Shown one piece after another: positions 1 through 8,021 of a stretch of 16,059 bases of DNA. The stretch is from Ichthyophonus hoferi. Lineage: Eukaryota; Opisthokonta; Ichthyosporea; Ichthyophonida; Ichthyophonidae. Numbering within the stretch: position 1 is the first letter of the stretch; every line of letters begins with the position of its first letter. A program made the translations under genes and the position numbers. The DNA is taken from contig NAOQ01000887.1 in assembly GCA_002751075.1 (NCBI GenBank), forward strand, positions 2,337 to 18,395, written 5' to 3'. The notes beneath the pieces were generated by a model. The model did no database searches. It was not told the origin of the DNA and saw only the letters and a program-made list of their open reading frames with translations.

Positions 1-120
1 ATGTAGATAGATAGTATAGTATAGTATAATGTAGATAGATAGTATAGTATAGTATAGTATAGTATAGTACAGTCTAATATAGTATAGTATAATATATATA
101 GATAAATATAGATATCGATT
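1..120. repeat. ATAGT-type pentamer array in Aos1 intron 3
   Basis: Imperfect tandem repeats of a 5-bp unit (ATAGT/TATAG), with a larger 28-bp period visible because the block beginning ATGTAGATAG recurs at 1 and 29. On the minus strand this lies just downstream of the GTAAGT donor at 123-128, so it sits inside the next Aos1 intron. Related pentamers (TATTG, TATGG) recur at 1840-2075 and 2395-2470. Confidence 0.85.
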
Positions 121-128
121 TCACTTAC

Positions 129-1750
129 AGGCGTACCCTTAGCCTCTGATTGGAGGAACAAGGACCCGCAATAGTCATCATTGGTCACTAATTGGTCGTC
201 CATAATCACCGCTGACTTTACGCCAATTAGAATCAAGTTCTTGAGAACTTCAATTGAAAGAGTTCCCATGCCTACTACTAGTACCTTAGAGCTACGGATT
301 CTGTATGGTTGGTTTTAATTTAATTTTAATTTTAAGAAGATAAAATTAAAACTACAACTAACCTTAAAACTAAACATAACAAATTGGTCGTCCATAATCA
401 TCAACGACCTTACACCAATTAGAATCAAGTTCTTGAGAATTCCAATTAAAATGGTTCCCATGCCTACTACTAGTGTCTTAGAGCTACAGATTCTGTAAGG
501 TTGGTTTTATTTTTATTCTTCATTTTAATTTTAATTTAATTTTATTTAAATTTCATTTTTATTTATATTTTCAAGAACAATTTTAGTTTAAGATTTAGTT
601 TAAATTTTCATTTTCATTTTAATTTTAAAGTAATAATAATTTTAATTAAGTATAATCTTTGTTTTAAATGTGATTATAATACATACATACATGCATATAT
701 ATATACTATTATACATACTATCATATATACTATCCTATATAAATACATACACACCCTTGCCCACTATATATATATAAATATACCAGTGCCTACCTTTCCT
801 GTGCTTTTGGTCCCCATATCCTAATCTGCCTATCATAAACCTTCACCTCCTCCTCATCCATCTGGGCACCAACGTCATTCTGACGTAAGATATGTTAAAA
901 TTATTTAAAATTATTTAAAATTATTTAAATCATTTTAAAATTTTAAAATGCTAACTGATTAATCAATTATTATTTTTATTATGATAACACCATCTATTAA
1001 AAATGCTCGCATTATACATTTATGTGTATCTATGTTTACAACATTGTGACGTATTAGTGATAGGAAGTGAAATATACACATTAAGTATATATAATAAAGT
1101 ATATATAGGGCATATAGGGCACATAGAATATATAGGGTATATAAGGTATATAGGAGGATTATATGGTATATAAGGTATATAAGGTATATAAGGTATATAG
1201 GGTACATAAGGTATATAAGGTATATAGGGTATATAAGGTATATAAGGCATATAAGGTATATAGGGTATATAAGGTACATAGGGTATATAAGGTATATAAG
1301 GTACATAAGGTTTATAAGGTATATAGGGTATATAGGGTATATAAGGTATATAAGGTTTATAAGGTATATAGGGTATATAAGGTATATAAGGTATATAAGG
1401 TATATAGGGTATATAAGGTATATAAGGTATATAGGGTATATAAGGTATATAAGGTATATAAGGTATATAAGGTATGTAAGGTTTATAAGGTATATAGGGT
1501 ATATAAGGTATATAAGGTTTATAAGGTATATAGGATATATAAGGTATATAACGTATATAACGTATATAAGGTATATAATAGATACACAGATATTAATATA
1601 TATAAATACATTTATAGGATATACAGTAATATGATTGATGAATTCAAATTTGAATTCTAATTAAGGGGTGTGTTTTCCAAATTCCTATACCATTACAACG
1701 TCAGGATTGGTTGAATTAGCCGGGGAGGCAATATTATTGGGCGCCACCAT
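129..1750 (-). CDS. AOS1: SUMO-activating enzyme E1 subunit Aos1/SAE1, 5' part, spliced, runs off the left edge
   Basis: Aos1/SAE1 pairs with Uba2 to adenylate SUMO and pass it to the E1 cysteine, mainly in the nucleus. Proposed exons are 1691-1750 (start ATG at 1750; an alternative donor gives 1697), 794-879, and 129-300. Exon 2 reads MDEEEVKVYDRQIRIWG then PKAQE, the signature of E1 N-termini. Exon 3 completes the Arg codon across the splice and reads RIRSSKVLVVGMGTL, then KNLILIGVKSAVIMDDQLVT, matching the SAE1 ATP-binding fold. Borders are canonical: donors GTAGGC and GTAAGT, acceptors ending ACGTCAG and CATACAG. Phases fit, giving 106 codons before the window ends. The usual third glycine of the nucleotide loop is Ser (G-M-G-T-L-S). 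Exon 1 is the least certain; translation could instead start at the Met in exon 2 (861). Exons 2 and 3 are recognised by family motifs; exon 1 is inferred from phase and splice sites. Catalytic and C-terminal parts lie outside the window. Confidence 0.85.
363..492 (-). pseudogene. Tandem duplicate of Aos1 exon 3 (exon 3a)
   Basis: This is a second copy of the ATP-binding exon, 192 bp upstream (in gene sense) of the main copy. About 100 of 115 aligned bases match, and the intron end before it (AAAACCAACC then TTACAG) is kept. The frame stays open and phase-compatible with exon 2, reading RICSSKTLVVGMGTILIG and on to MIMDDQ. After DDQ the similarity stops, so the VT..D and FL part and the normal GTAAGT donor are missing. 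A possible substitute donor (AAG|GTTAGT at 357-362) would end the copy in phase 0, like the main exon. Most differences change the amino acid, including the conserved Glu to Gly and an Arg to Cys, which suggests decay. Including both copies in one mRNA would give an immediate stop, so they could only be used alternatively. A dead duplicate is the likelier reading. Confidence 0.7.
1098..1579. repeat. 9-bp minisatellite (GGTATATAA/G) inside Aos1 intron 1
   Basis: Roughly fifty head-to-tail copies of a 9-bp unit, mostly GGTATATAA and GGTATATAG, with variants such as GGTTTATAA and GGTACATAA. The GGTTTATAA variant recurs at 1309, 1354, 1480 and 1516, spacings of 45 and 36 bp, so blocks of four or five units seem to have been copied together. 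The unit is a multiple of three and has no stop in some frames, so long Val-Tyr-Lys or Tyr-Leu-Ile pseudo-ORFs arise on both strands. It falls between proposed Aos1 exons 1 and 2. Confidence 0.95.
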
Positions 1751-1839
1751 GTCTGAAAATTAAAAAATTGGGAATTTAATAGAAATATTTAATATAGTAT
1801 GAGGATATGAAAGGTTAGCAGTTCACTGGAAAAGCGTAT

Positions 1840-2074
1840 TATATACTGTATTGTAGTGTATGCTATGATATGGTATTGTATTGTATTGTATTGTATTGTA
1901 TTGTATTGTATTGTATAGTATTGTATTGTAGTGCACAGTATGGTATGGTATGGTATTGTATTGTATTGTATTGTATATTGTATTGTAGTGTATGGTATGG
2001 TGTGGTATTGTATTGTATTGAACTATATTGTATTTTACTGTACTGTATTATAATGTATTGTATTATATTGAATA

Positions 2075-2075
<1 letters not shown>
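1840..2075. repeat. TATTG/TATGG pentamer array
   Basis: Tandem 5-bp repeats, chiefly TATTG with blocks of TATGG and occasional TAGTG, just 5' of the proposed first exon of Aos1 (gene sense). The open frame across it is a product of the repeat. The unit is one base away from the ATAGT unit at the left edge of the window. Confidence 0.95.

Positions 2076-2078
<3 letters not shown>

Positions 2079-2111
<33 letters not shown>
2079..2111. repeat. (TA)n dinucleotide run
   Basis: An uninterrupted AT/TA run of about 33 bp directly following the pentamer array. Confidence 0.95.
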
Positions 2112-2113
<2 letters not shown>

Positions 2114-2172
2114 GAATATTATATTACAATCATTATAATAGTATATTATATTATATTACTATACTATTATGT

Positions 2173-2202
2173 ACATGTATATACCTCTAGGTATATACAT
2201 GT
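2173..2202. repeat. Near-perfect palindrome, 14-bp arms
   Basis: The arms ACATGTATATACCT and AGGTATATACATGT are exact reverse complements separated by two bases (CT). It could extrude as a cruciform or act as a dyad binding site. No gene is attached to it. Confidence 0.8.
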
Positions 2203-3159
2203 GGATGTATATTTATATATCAAAAGGGAAAGAGCCGTGAATATAATAAAAGTATATAAAGAGAGTGAGAGAAAACATGTGGGTTCAAAGACTGTTTGCA
2301 CGTATGACGTATGGATGTGATTACTGTATGATGTCACAAGCAAGAAATTAGAAGGAGGAAAAAAAAGGGAATAAATAAGAAAGTAATATGGTATAGGTCA
2401 GTATAGTGTGTTATGTAATATTATAGCGTAGTGCAGTATTGTATGGTATAGTATAATATAATATAGTATACGTGTGTATGTTTGTATGTACCTATATGTA
2501 GGTTTGTAGGTTTGTACAGTATAACATAGTATAAAGATTATATATACTATACTATCCTATATTATGCTCAAATACAACCATATATACATATATATACATA
2601 AACACGTTAACGTTGAAGCGTCTTACTATTATCATAGTATTACTATAATAATAAAAGTACCAATAATTGGGAAATATAAACAATATCACCAAAGAGAACT
2701 CCAAAATAAACCTTTTATGTAATTTTATTGCTGGTTTAATTGTAAATTAAGCCAATCAATCTGTTCAATTACAATTAATGGCCAATTAATTGCTAGTGTT
2801 TTTTTTATCTTTGATTAATTACTTTTGGAATTTTCGCTTGTTATATGAATATATGCATATAATATATCGTAATACATAAAATATATCTCAAGGATTATTT
2901 TATCATGTGTAGTATGTTACAAAGATTGCTTTTTATTTTGATGCATCTATTTATATTAGAATATAGCATGCGTTCTATTTATTGATTATCTACTATTAAT
3001 CAGAAAATAAAGATGATCTAGCAAACCTCTATAGAGATTGAGACTAGCTCTTGTATAAGTGAACTGGCATGCATATACTATAGTAGGATATAGCATGGTA
3101 TGATACGGTATGTTAACTCATATATGTTGTATATAGGACAAAATGAAGCAACGACTATC
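2203..3159. other. A+T-rich intergenic DNA with weak repeats
   Basis: No convincing gene. It holds degenerate TATAG-type pentamers (about 2395-2470) and a 10-bp perfect inverted repeat, TTAATTGTAA at 2736 and TTACAATTAA at 2769. This overlaps a second inverted repeat (CAATTAAT / ATTAATTG, 2772-2792) that contains CCAAT boxes at 2752 and 2782. The paired CCAAT boxes could mark an old promoter, but nothing recognisable is attached. Confidence 0.5.
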
Positions 3160-3191
3160 TGTGTAAGGACTGTATCCTTTTACTACCTTCA

Positions 3192-3295
3192 CAATAAGAA
3201 TTTTAATCTACCAAATAAGAATGCTAATCTTCAAAATGGGAATTTTAAATTTCAATACGTGAATTTTAAACTTCCATGAGGAACATCTAAATATT
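3192..3295. repeat. Five 21-bp tandem units in the left transposon end
   Basis: Units share the pattern AATAAGAATTTTAATCT, with the conserved GAA core at 3198, 3219, 3240, 3261 and about 3281, a strict 21-bp period for the first four. The right terminal repeat holds a single equivalent unit (about 4477-4497, inverted). Such repeats may be transposase-binding iterons or a later slippage expansion; the sequence alone does not decide. Confidence 0.75.
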
Positions 3296-3399
3296 CAATA
3301 AAACCCAAGAACGCACACAATAATTTTTTAGCTTTTAAAAGATAAAATTAAGCTATGCAACCGTTAATATAAATTAAAATTAATCACAACACTAAACTC

Positions 3400-4446
3400 A
3401 TGACACGGCGCTGTACAACAGTCCAACAAGATGTGTGGCCGCGTAAAAGAACCCAGGTAGTTGCTGTATATAATACCAGGGGTCACTGGAAAGGTTTAGC
3501 AGCCAACCTCCCCGTACCAGAAAAAAAAAAAGCATATAGATGGGTTCTTGAGAGTGCCTGAAAAGACTCCAGAGGTGGTCGTTGGTTTAAAAAAATTATA
3601 ATAAAGCGTTGTAATTTCCTAAAGAGTTTTATTGGGAGTAATTCGAGAAGAACTCTTAAAGAATTAGTAAGATTACTTTTTGCCCAATTTGAGATAACAG
3701 TTTCAATAACGAAAGGCGTCAAGCACTTAAAATCCTTATTGTATACTGTTAAATCTGTGAGGAATGAACCTGAGAGGGCCAATTCTGAGGTTAACAAGGG
3801 AAAGAGACGTGATTACGTAAGGCAATTGTTGGAATATCTGTCTCAGAGAAAACCCATATTACATGTGAATGAGACCAATGTCAACCTGCATATATCTTGC
3901 CGTGATAGTCAAGCGTTACGTGGTCTACGGGCCAATGCTCTTGCAGCCGGCACAAGAGGGGCTAATGTTCTCGTGGTTGGCTGCATAAGTAAAATGGGAC
4001 TTATGTATCATGAAATATGCAAAATCTCTTTCACAAGAGACGCTGCTCAGGACTGGATGAGAGTTTGTCTGCAAGAGTAAATTATGGCTCCCCTATTGTC
4101 ACTGGTTATTGTTATTGATGATTCCTTTTATTGGAACCCGAGTTCCAGGGTAATCTTTTCTTAAGGATTGGACCCAATAGCCCAATGTTGAACTGTATAG
4201 AAACAGTTTGGTCAAAAGTTGAGGCCTCTGTTAAGAGAAATATGGCTTCTAGGATTGAATCTGTGCCTAACAATAATAGTGAAAATTTCTGTTTTCAACC
4301 ATAGATTAAGCATATTAGAATTGTTAATGACTGAGGCAATAAGTAATGTAGAGATTGTTGATTGTATTAACTGCATTTTGAGTGTTAATAGTAGATATTT
4401 GGCTCCTTCTTTAAAACTTGAAGATGTTAAGTTTTTAATTAAATAA
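3400..4446 (+). pseudogene. Tc1/mariner-like (DDE_3 type) transposase relic
   Basis: From ATG 3400 to TAA 4446 the length (about 348 codons) matches the family. Parts in order: N-terminal helix-turn-helix region (QVVAVYNTRGHWKGLAANL, then AYRWVLES); a linker with RGGRW and LKELVRLLFAQF; then LYTVKSVRNEPERAN, LLEYLSQRKPILHVNET and GANVLVVGCISKMGLMYHEI. The second catalytic Asp is in VIVIDDS (codon 4117). RIGPNSPMLNCIETVW carries the catalytic Glu (4200), and the C-terminus ends YLAPSLKLEDV. Damage: in-frame TGA at 3559 and TAA at 4078, a frame change just after VIDDS, and another near 4290. The first catalytic Asp is replaced by Asn (AAT at 3868) in the normally DET motif. The Asp-to-Glu distance of 83 bp is shorter than the usual 34 or so residues, so a small deletion is likely. 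Family membership is by remembered motifs and is strong. Confidence 0.9.
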
Positions 4447-4537
4447 TGGGTGGCCTTATTGTTTTTGGTTTTTATTGAATATTTTGATGATTCTCATAGT
4501 GAAGGTAAAAAGGTATAGACAGACTAACCAGCAACAG

Positions 4538-4551
4538 GGCAAAGCTTTGCC
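4538..4551. repeat. 14-bp perfect palindrome by the right transposon end
   Basis: GGCAAAGCTTTGCC is fully self-complementary and lies just outside the matched right inverted repeat. No counterpart is found near the left end, so it is not clearly part of the element. Confidence 0.6.
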
Positions 4552-4559
4552 TCCTCTGG

Positions 4560-4914
4560 AAAAATTTGACTTTAAATAATAATCCAAAGTCCCACAATAA
4601 GATGTCAAATAAACTTTGTAATAAATTAGTATTACCACTATGGCAATCACAATAATTTACAAACGTATATTGTCAAAATGTTTGTGAATAGCGATAATAA
4701 TATTCCTCCAAATCACAATGGAAAACGACATAGAATCGAAATCTCATGATCAATGGGCTGTCAAAATGCCATGGACCCTCCATCGGAAGATAAACCGATG
4801 AACGTTGAGTATGTATTTTACAATCATTGGAGAATGAGTGTGATAGCCTAGTAGTGGGTGTATTCAAACAGGCTCAGAATAATTTGTAATTAAATAAACA
4901 ATTAGTGAAAACAC
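4560..4914. other. Intergenic stretch without a recognisable gene
   Basis: Both strands contain short open segments. The plus strand reads MGCQNAMDPPSEDKPMNV from 4752 and meets a GTATGT donor-like site at 4808. The minus strand is open from 4867 to 4673 but starts at TTG, not ATG. Neither matches a family I recognise, and lengths are within chance. Confidence 0.35.
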
Positions 4915-4928
4915 TGTTCTATTAGGTG

Positions 4929-5146
4929 ATTGGATGTTAGATGCATAATCTAGTTGCATAAAACATTGATTGGTGTCTATACACCAATCCATAACACTAG
5001 AATTAAGAAACAGCCAATTGAAAACAAACACAAATAACCTAATATATCTAGATCTCTATACTATACATACGGGAATAGTGCAGTGATTGTTGAAATGGTT
5101 TGCATTTATCTACTGGTGCTTGAGTTACATTGTCCATATAACCAAT
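4929..5146. promoter_or_regulatory. CCAAT-box cluster with a 22-bp hairpin of paired boxes
   Basis: Five CCAAT boxes on either strand (4929, 4969, 4984, 5014, 5142). Two are arranged as a perfect inverted repeat at 4968-4989 (GATTGGTGT, CTAT, ACACCAATC). CCAAT is the binding core of the NF-Y/HAP complex in fungi and animals. The density exceeds what base composition predicts (about two per kb), which suggests a promoter, but no gene is clearly attached. Confidence 0.4.
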
Positions 5147-5230
5147 AAAAACAATAACCAAAATATCTATATAATCTAATCTACTTTGGTACATATATTT
5201 ATAAATTTAATCATTACTGGTGTTGAAACG

Positions 5231-5410
5231 GTAAAATACAGGGTAAATATGCCCTGCTTTTATTTTAAGGTGGTTCTTCTGACAATGATGCATGCTGGAC
5301 TACAGTGTAAACAAAATTGGAAGTCCCGTGTCAACCACACTGTGGTTAAGTTATACCATCTAAACACGTGTGATGCAATCAAACTGAATTCGGATCAAGC
5401 TGTATACCTA
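5231..5410 (+). repeat. Diverged direct repeat A, copy 1
   Basis: Homologous to 6669-6852 with small gaps. Shared blocks include TTATTTTAAG, GGACTA then GGTGTAAAC-like sequence, GAAGTCCCGT, GTGGTTAA and CTAAACAC, all in the same order. By eye about two thirds of positions agree. The plus-strand open frame through copy 1 is not kept in copy 2, so the shared unit looks non-coding or decayed. No terminal repeats or tail identify its class. Confidence 0.7.
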
Positions 5411-5417
5411 ATATAAA

Positions 5418-5687
5418 TTAGTGTTCTCTTGGTGTCAGATGTGTAGATAACCTGAGAGACTCAGTCCGAATCAATTGTCCTGGACTGATCCTGAGGGAAG
5501 ACATGATTTGTGTGAAGTGACCAATGATATGTAATTTTTCTGGCCTGGAGTATTTTTTGTTAATTGGGATTGAAGTAAGGGAGCAAAGATACCCGATCGC
5601 TTTAGTTTTAATGACGTTCGGAGTCAGATGGAATGAGTCGTCAACATAGATTAACTGAGAGGGAGCAATTGGATTAATGATGCAGAT
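5418..5687 (-). CDS. Candidate internal or terminal exon, 89 codons, function unknown
   Basis: On the minus strand an open frame begins directly after CTAACGTACGGCTTTTTAG, which has a branch-point-like CTAAC, a T-rich tract and an AG acceptor. It runs 89 codons to TAA at 5418. The translation (ICIINPIAPSQLIYVDDS, then HLTPNVIKTKAIGYLCSL, then YSRPEKLHIIGHFTQ) has balanced composition, unlike A+T-rich noise. A donor-like CAG|GTTATC lies near its end. There is no ATG near the 5' end, so an upstream exon would be needed; CCAAT boxes at 5708 and 5780 lie on that side. The LIYV..IGYL arrangement faintly recalls OB-fold telomere protein Ten1, but I cannot support that. About two or three open frames this long are expected by chance in the window. 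Confidence 0.3.
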   Translation of the reverse strand: MCIINPIAPSQLIYVDDSFHLTPNVIKTKAIGYLCSLTSIPINKKYSRPEKLHIIGHFTQIMSSLRISPGQLIRTESLRLSTHLTPREH

Positions 5688-5699
5688 CTAAAAAGCCGT

Positions 5700-6340
5700 A
5701 CGTTAGACCAATTGAAAATTTAAAATAAGTTATAATTAAGCAATTCTAGTGGTCCTTACTAGTCGTGTGAACCATATTGGCCAATAAGAATCTACATGAC
5801 CGTTACTATTTGTGCAAAAAATGGAACAACAGTATTCGTAGGCTATAAAAAGAAATGCCTTTGAATGTGAAAATATTTAATTAAAATCCATAAGGTGGAG
5901 AACCTATCGCATCACACTGGAATACAATATATTTCTTTTAATTGCTCAATCATAAAACTTAGTTTGATTGCTGAAGGCTGATACTAGATGGAGTACAAGA
6001 AATTTACAAATAAGATTAAATGTACGGTTAAGACATTTTGTTTACTGGCTTGGTTTCAATTTGAAGGAAAAAATTTCCAAACAGCTCAATGGTTGATTGA
6101 TAGGAGAAAACACACACATATATATATACGTATATGTATATGAGCAATCCAGATTGTAGGAGTGATGGAGGTCCACAGTACCAGAGCCAATGTAAATAGG
6201 CATGGGTTGGCAATGGAATTTCAAATATACACCACTATATATATATATTATGATATTGTTTAGCAGATAATAAATGAACCCTAAATTTTGTGTGGCACAA
6301 ACGTATTTGTATTTTTCCATATTAGTGTTGTACACGTATA
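5700..6340. other. Intergenic A+T-rich DNA with (TA)n runs
   Basis: No recognised gene. Minus-strand open frames at 6028-6213 and 6042-6347 cross TA/CA dinucleotide tracts (6115-6140, 6233-6250), which explains their Tyr/Ile-rich translations. CCAAT boxes occur at 5708 and 5780, and a TATAAAAA motif at 5844. Confidence 0.4.
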
Positions 6341-6342
6341 CA

Positions 6343-6465
6343 TGCATGCGGGGTTACTGCGTATATCCGGGTGTGCCGGGGCGTTTATTAGCTGCCTCCG
6401 TTCCCTTTTATCCTTTTCCGACCTTTATTTATCGCGTGTGTCAAAGCTGTGTTCATTGTAAATAG
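6343..6465. other. GC-richer island of unknown nature
   Basis: About 120 bp with clustered CpG (GGGTTACTGCGTATATCCGG and onward) stands out from its surroundings. Plus strand: open to TAG at 6465, reading RGYCVYPGVPGRLL and ending CQSCVHCK. Minus strand: ATG near 6455 gives MNTALTHAINKGRKRIKG, with CCAAT boxes at 6468, 6486 and 6528 just upstream. It could be an exon on either strand, a structured RNA, or a transposon scrap. I do not recognise it. Confidence 0.3.
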
Positions 6466-6668
6466 GACCAATTGTAAAGATCCTTATTGGCAAATCAAAT
6501 CAATTTACCTAAGAGCGTTATCATAAAATTGGATCAATCATTTTATGATCCGCTTGTTATCAGATCTTGCGTGCTCTTTCAGCTAACGGTCTTATAATAC
6601 TACATTAATAAAAGATTACGTAAACACATTGCCATAGGGAATAATTAAAGACAACGTAGCAACGAAAA

Positions 6669-6852
6669 AATATATAGTGTAAACCTACTCTGTCTTTATT
6701 TTAAGCCGTTACTCTAACAATAACGCAAGTCAAGTGGCGGACTATGGTGTAAACTAAACCAGAAGTCCCGTCTCAAACAAGCACTGGTTAATTTTTACCA
6801 TTCTAAACACACGTAATGCTGTGAAACTGAGTCAGATTCAACTGCTTGCCTA
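6669..6852 (+). repeat. Diverged direct repeat A, copy 2
   Basis: Partner of 5231-5410, same orientation, about 1.44 kb downstream. It contains GGTGTAAAC, AGAAGTCCCGTCTCAAACA and CTAAACACACGTAATGC in the order seen in copy 1. CCAAT boxes precede both copies by about 90 to 200 bp, so the duplicated unit may have included flanking regulatory sequence. Confidence 0.7.
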
Positions 6853-8021
6853 ATACAATACGGTATACATGAATTAATCTAAATCTGAATCATTGCCGCG
6901 TAGGTTCGATAGATAATCTCTATTACTTGATTATTAGCAGATAATAACTAAATAGGATATATGCTATATTCTAATACAAATAAATAAGTAAATAAAGAAT
7001 TGCTTTAGCATATTACACATGTTCCAGCAATCCCACTTTACCTTTTAAGTGAAAGTAAATATGTTAGGACTGTGCTAGTCAGGGGATTATTTTATGCAAA
7101 CATAATATTTCGTCCCATAAGTTATGAAATGCTAGATAGAAGTAGAGACAATATCAGACCCTGGAGCCTACATCTATTTCCAATTGAGGGAATACCATAT
7201 TAAAGTGTGATTTAATATATACCCTTATATTCACATGGTAGAGATAGGCTAAGGTATATTATTATTATTGAGCAAGTTAACGAAAGTTGAGGACTAGACC
7301 CATTCTCAATATGACCTTATTCCATTGCGCGTTTCATTATGTCTGTATGGGAAATAATAATAAAAATGGGTTATACAGTTATACTGTAACTACTAGTTTA
7401 GTATATAGATTATTGACACCAAGTTGTTGGTAAAATTTCTGCATTACCTTATAAAGATACTAAGATGATATTTAATGGAAACAAATGCTTATTGTGGCAG
7501 ATAATCTACATAGTTATCTGTTTTAATATGCTTTCAAATTTAACACACTTAGACTGAGCCCATGTGCAACTTAACTACCTAGATAAATTTGTACACTACG
7601 TTTATGAACGAAAAAGCATGCCCATAACCAGTCGGGGCCCAGTTTACATACTTTATTGGAATTGGCATTATCCACTAGACGTCCAGTAGGGACTGCTAGT
7701 TATAATATAAAAGCTGGAAAATACTTAACTAATCTCACCACATACTAGAACAATAAATATGTGACAGAAACCAAATGCTCAAATCTCTGTATTAACGAGT
7801 CACTTCTAGATAACTTGGCATAGTGTCAATAAAACCGTTTATAGGATTTAAATACTTGCTTAAACATACCTAATATTTAATGAAACTAAAACTATAACCG
7901 AAGTGACAATGGAGGGTGAACTATATGTTACGACTGTGTTATTTGAAAAAAAAAAAAGAGAAAAAAAAAAGCATAAAATAATGTATGGATATCTTAAGAT
8001 ATTTTGTTTTATTAAAAAGTA
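6853..8021. other. Intergenic A+T-rich stretch, no assigned gene
   Basis: One open plus-strand segment (7009-7203, 64 codons, starting after TTGCTTTAG and reading HITHVPAIPLYLLSESKYV) looks protein-like. It has no ATG near its start, and about two dozen such segments are expected by chance. Poly-A tracts occur at 7949-7970. I see no transposon ends, tRNA or other RNA gene. Confidence 0.4.

Larger units (their letters stand above)
3160..4530 (+). mobile_element. Decayed Tc1/mariner-superfamily DNA transposon with TIR remnants
   Basis: A transposase relic lies between matching inverted ends. The arm at 3276-3312 and the reverse complement of 4461-4497 agree at 32 of 37 positions, including the exact core AAATATTCAATAAAA. 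Outside them, ACCTTCAC at 3185-3192 and its complement at 4499-4506 continue the match, followed by a looser CTGT..TATCC-like match to about 3165 and 4520. The left arm is longer because it carries five copies of a 21-bp unit where the right arm has one. The exact outer ends and TA target duplications were not resolved, so the limits are approximate. Size (about 1.35 kb) suits a Tc1-type element. It is inactive. Confidence 0.8.

Noticed and set aside
1098-1579. CRISPR-like repeat array
   Set aside because: The units are contiguous 9-mers without spacers; this is a eukaryotic minisatellite.
959-1660. Long ORFs on both strands made of Val-Tyr-Lys or Tyr-Leu-Ile repeats
   Set aside because: They are translations of the 9-bp minisatellite, whose unit is a multiple of three with no stop in those frames.
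1870-2112. 80-codon ORF rich in Tyr, Cys and Leu
   Set aside because: It is a read-through of the TATTG pentamer array into the TA run.
3559-3561. In-frame TGA in the transposase as a sign of a variant genetic code
   Set aside because: The same gene has a TAA and frame changes, and the intact J-domain gene uses TGG for Trp, so simple decay explains it.
3483-3797. 104-codon minus-strand ORF
   Set aside because: It is antisense to the transposase relic, whose sense frame carries the family motifs.
6028-6347. Minus-strand ORFs of 61 and 101 codons
   Set aside because: They run through TA/CA tracts that produce Tyr/Ile/Val-rich translations; no family resemblance.
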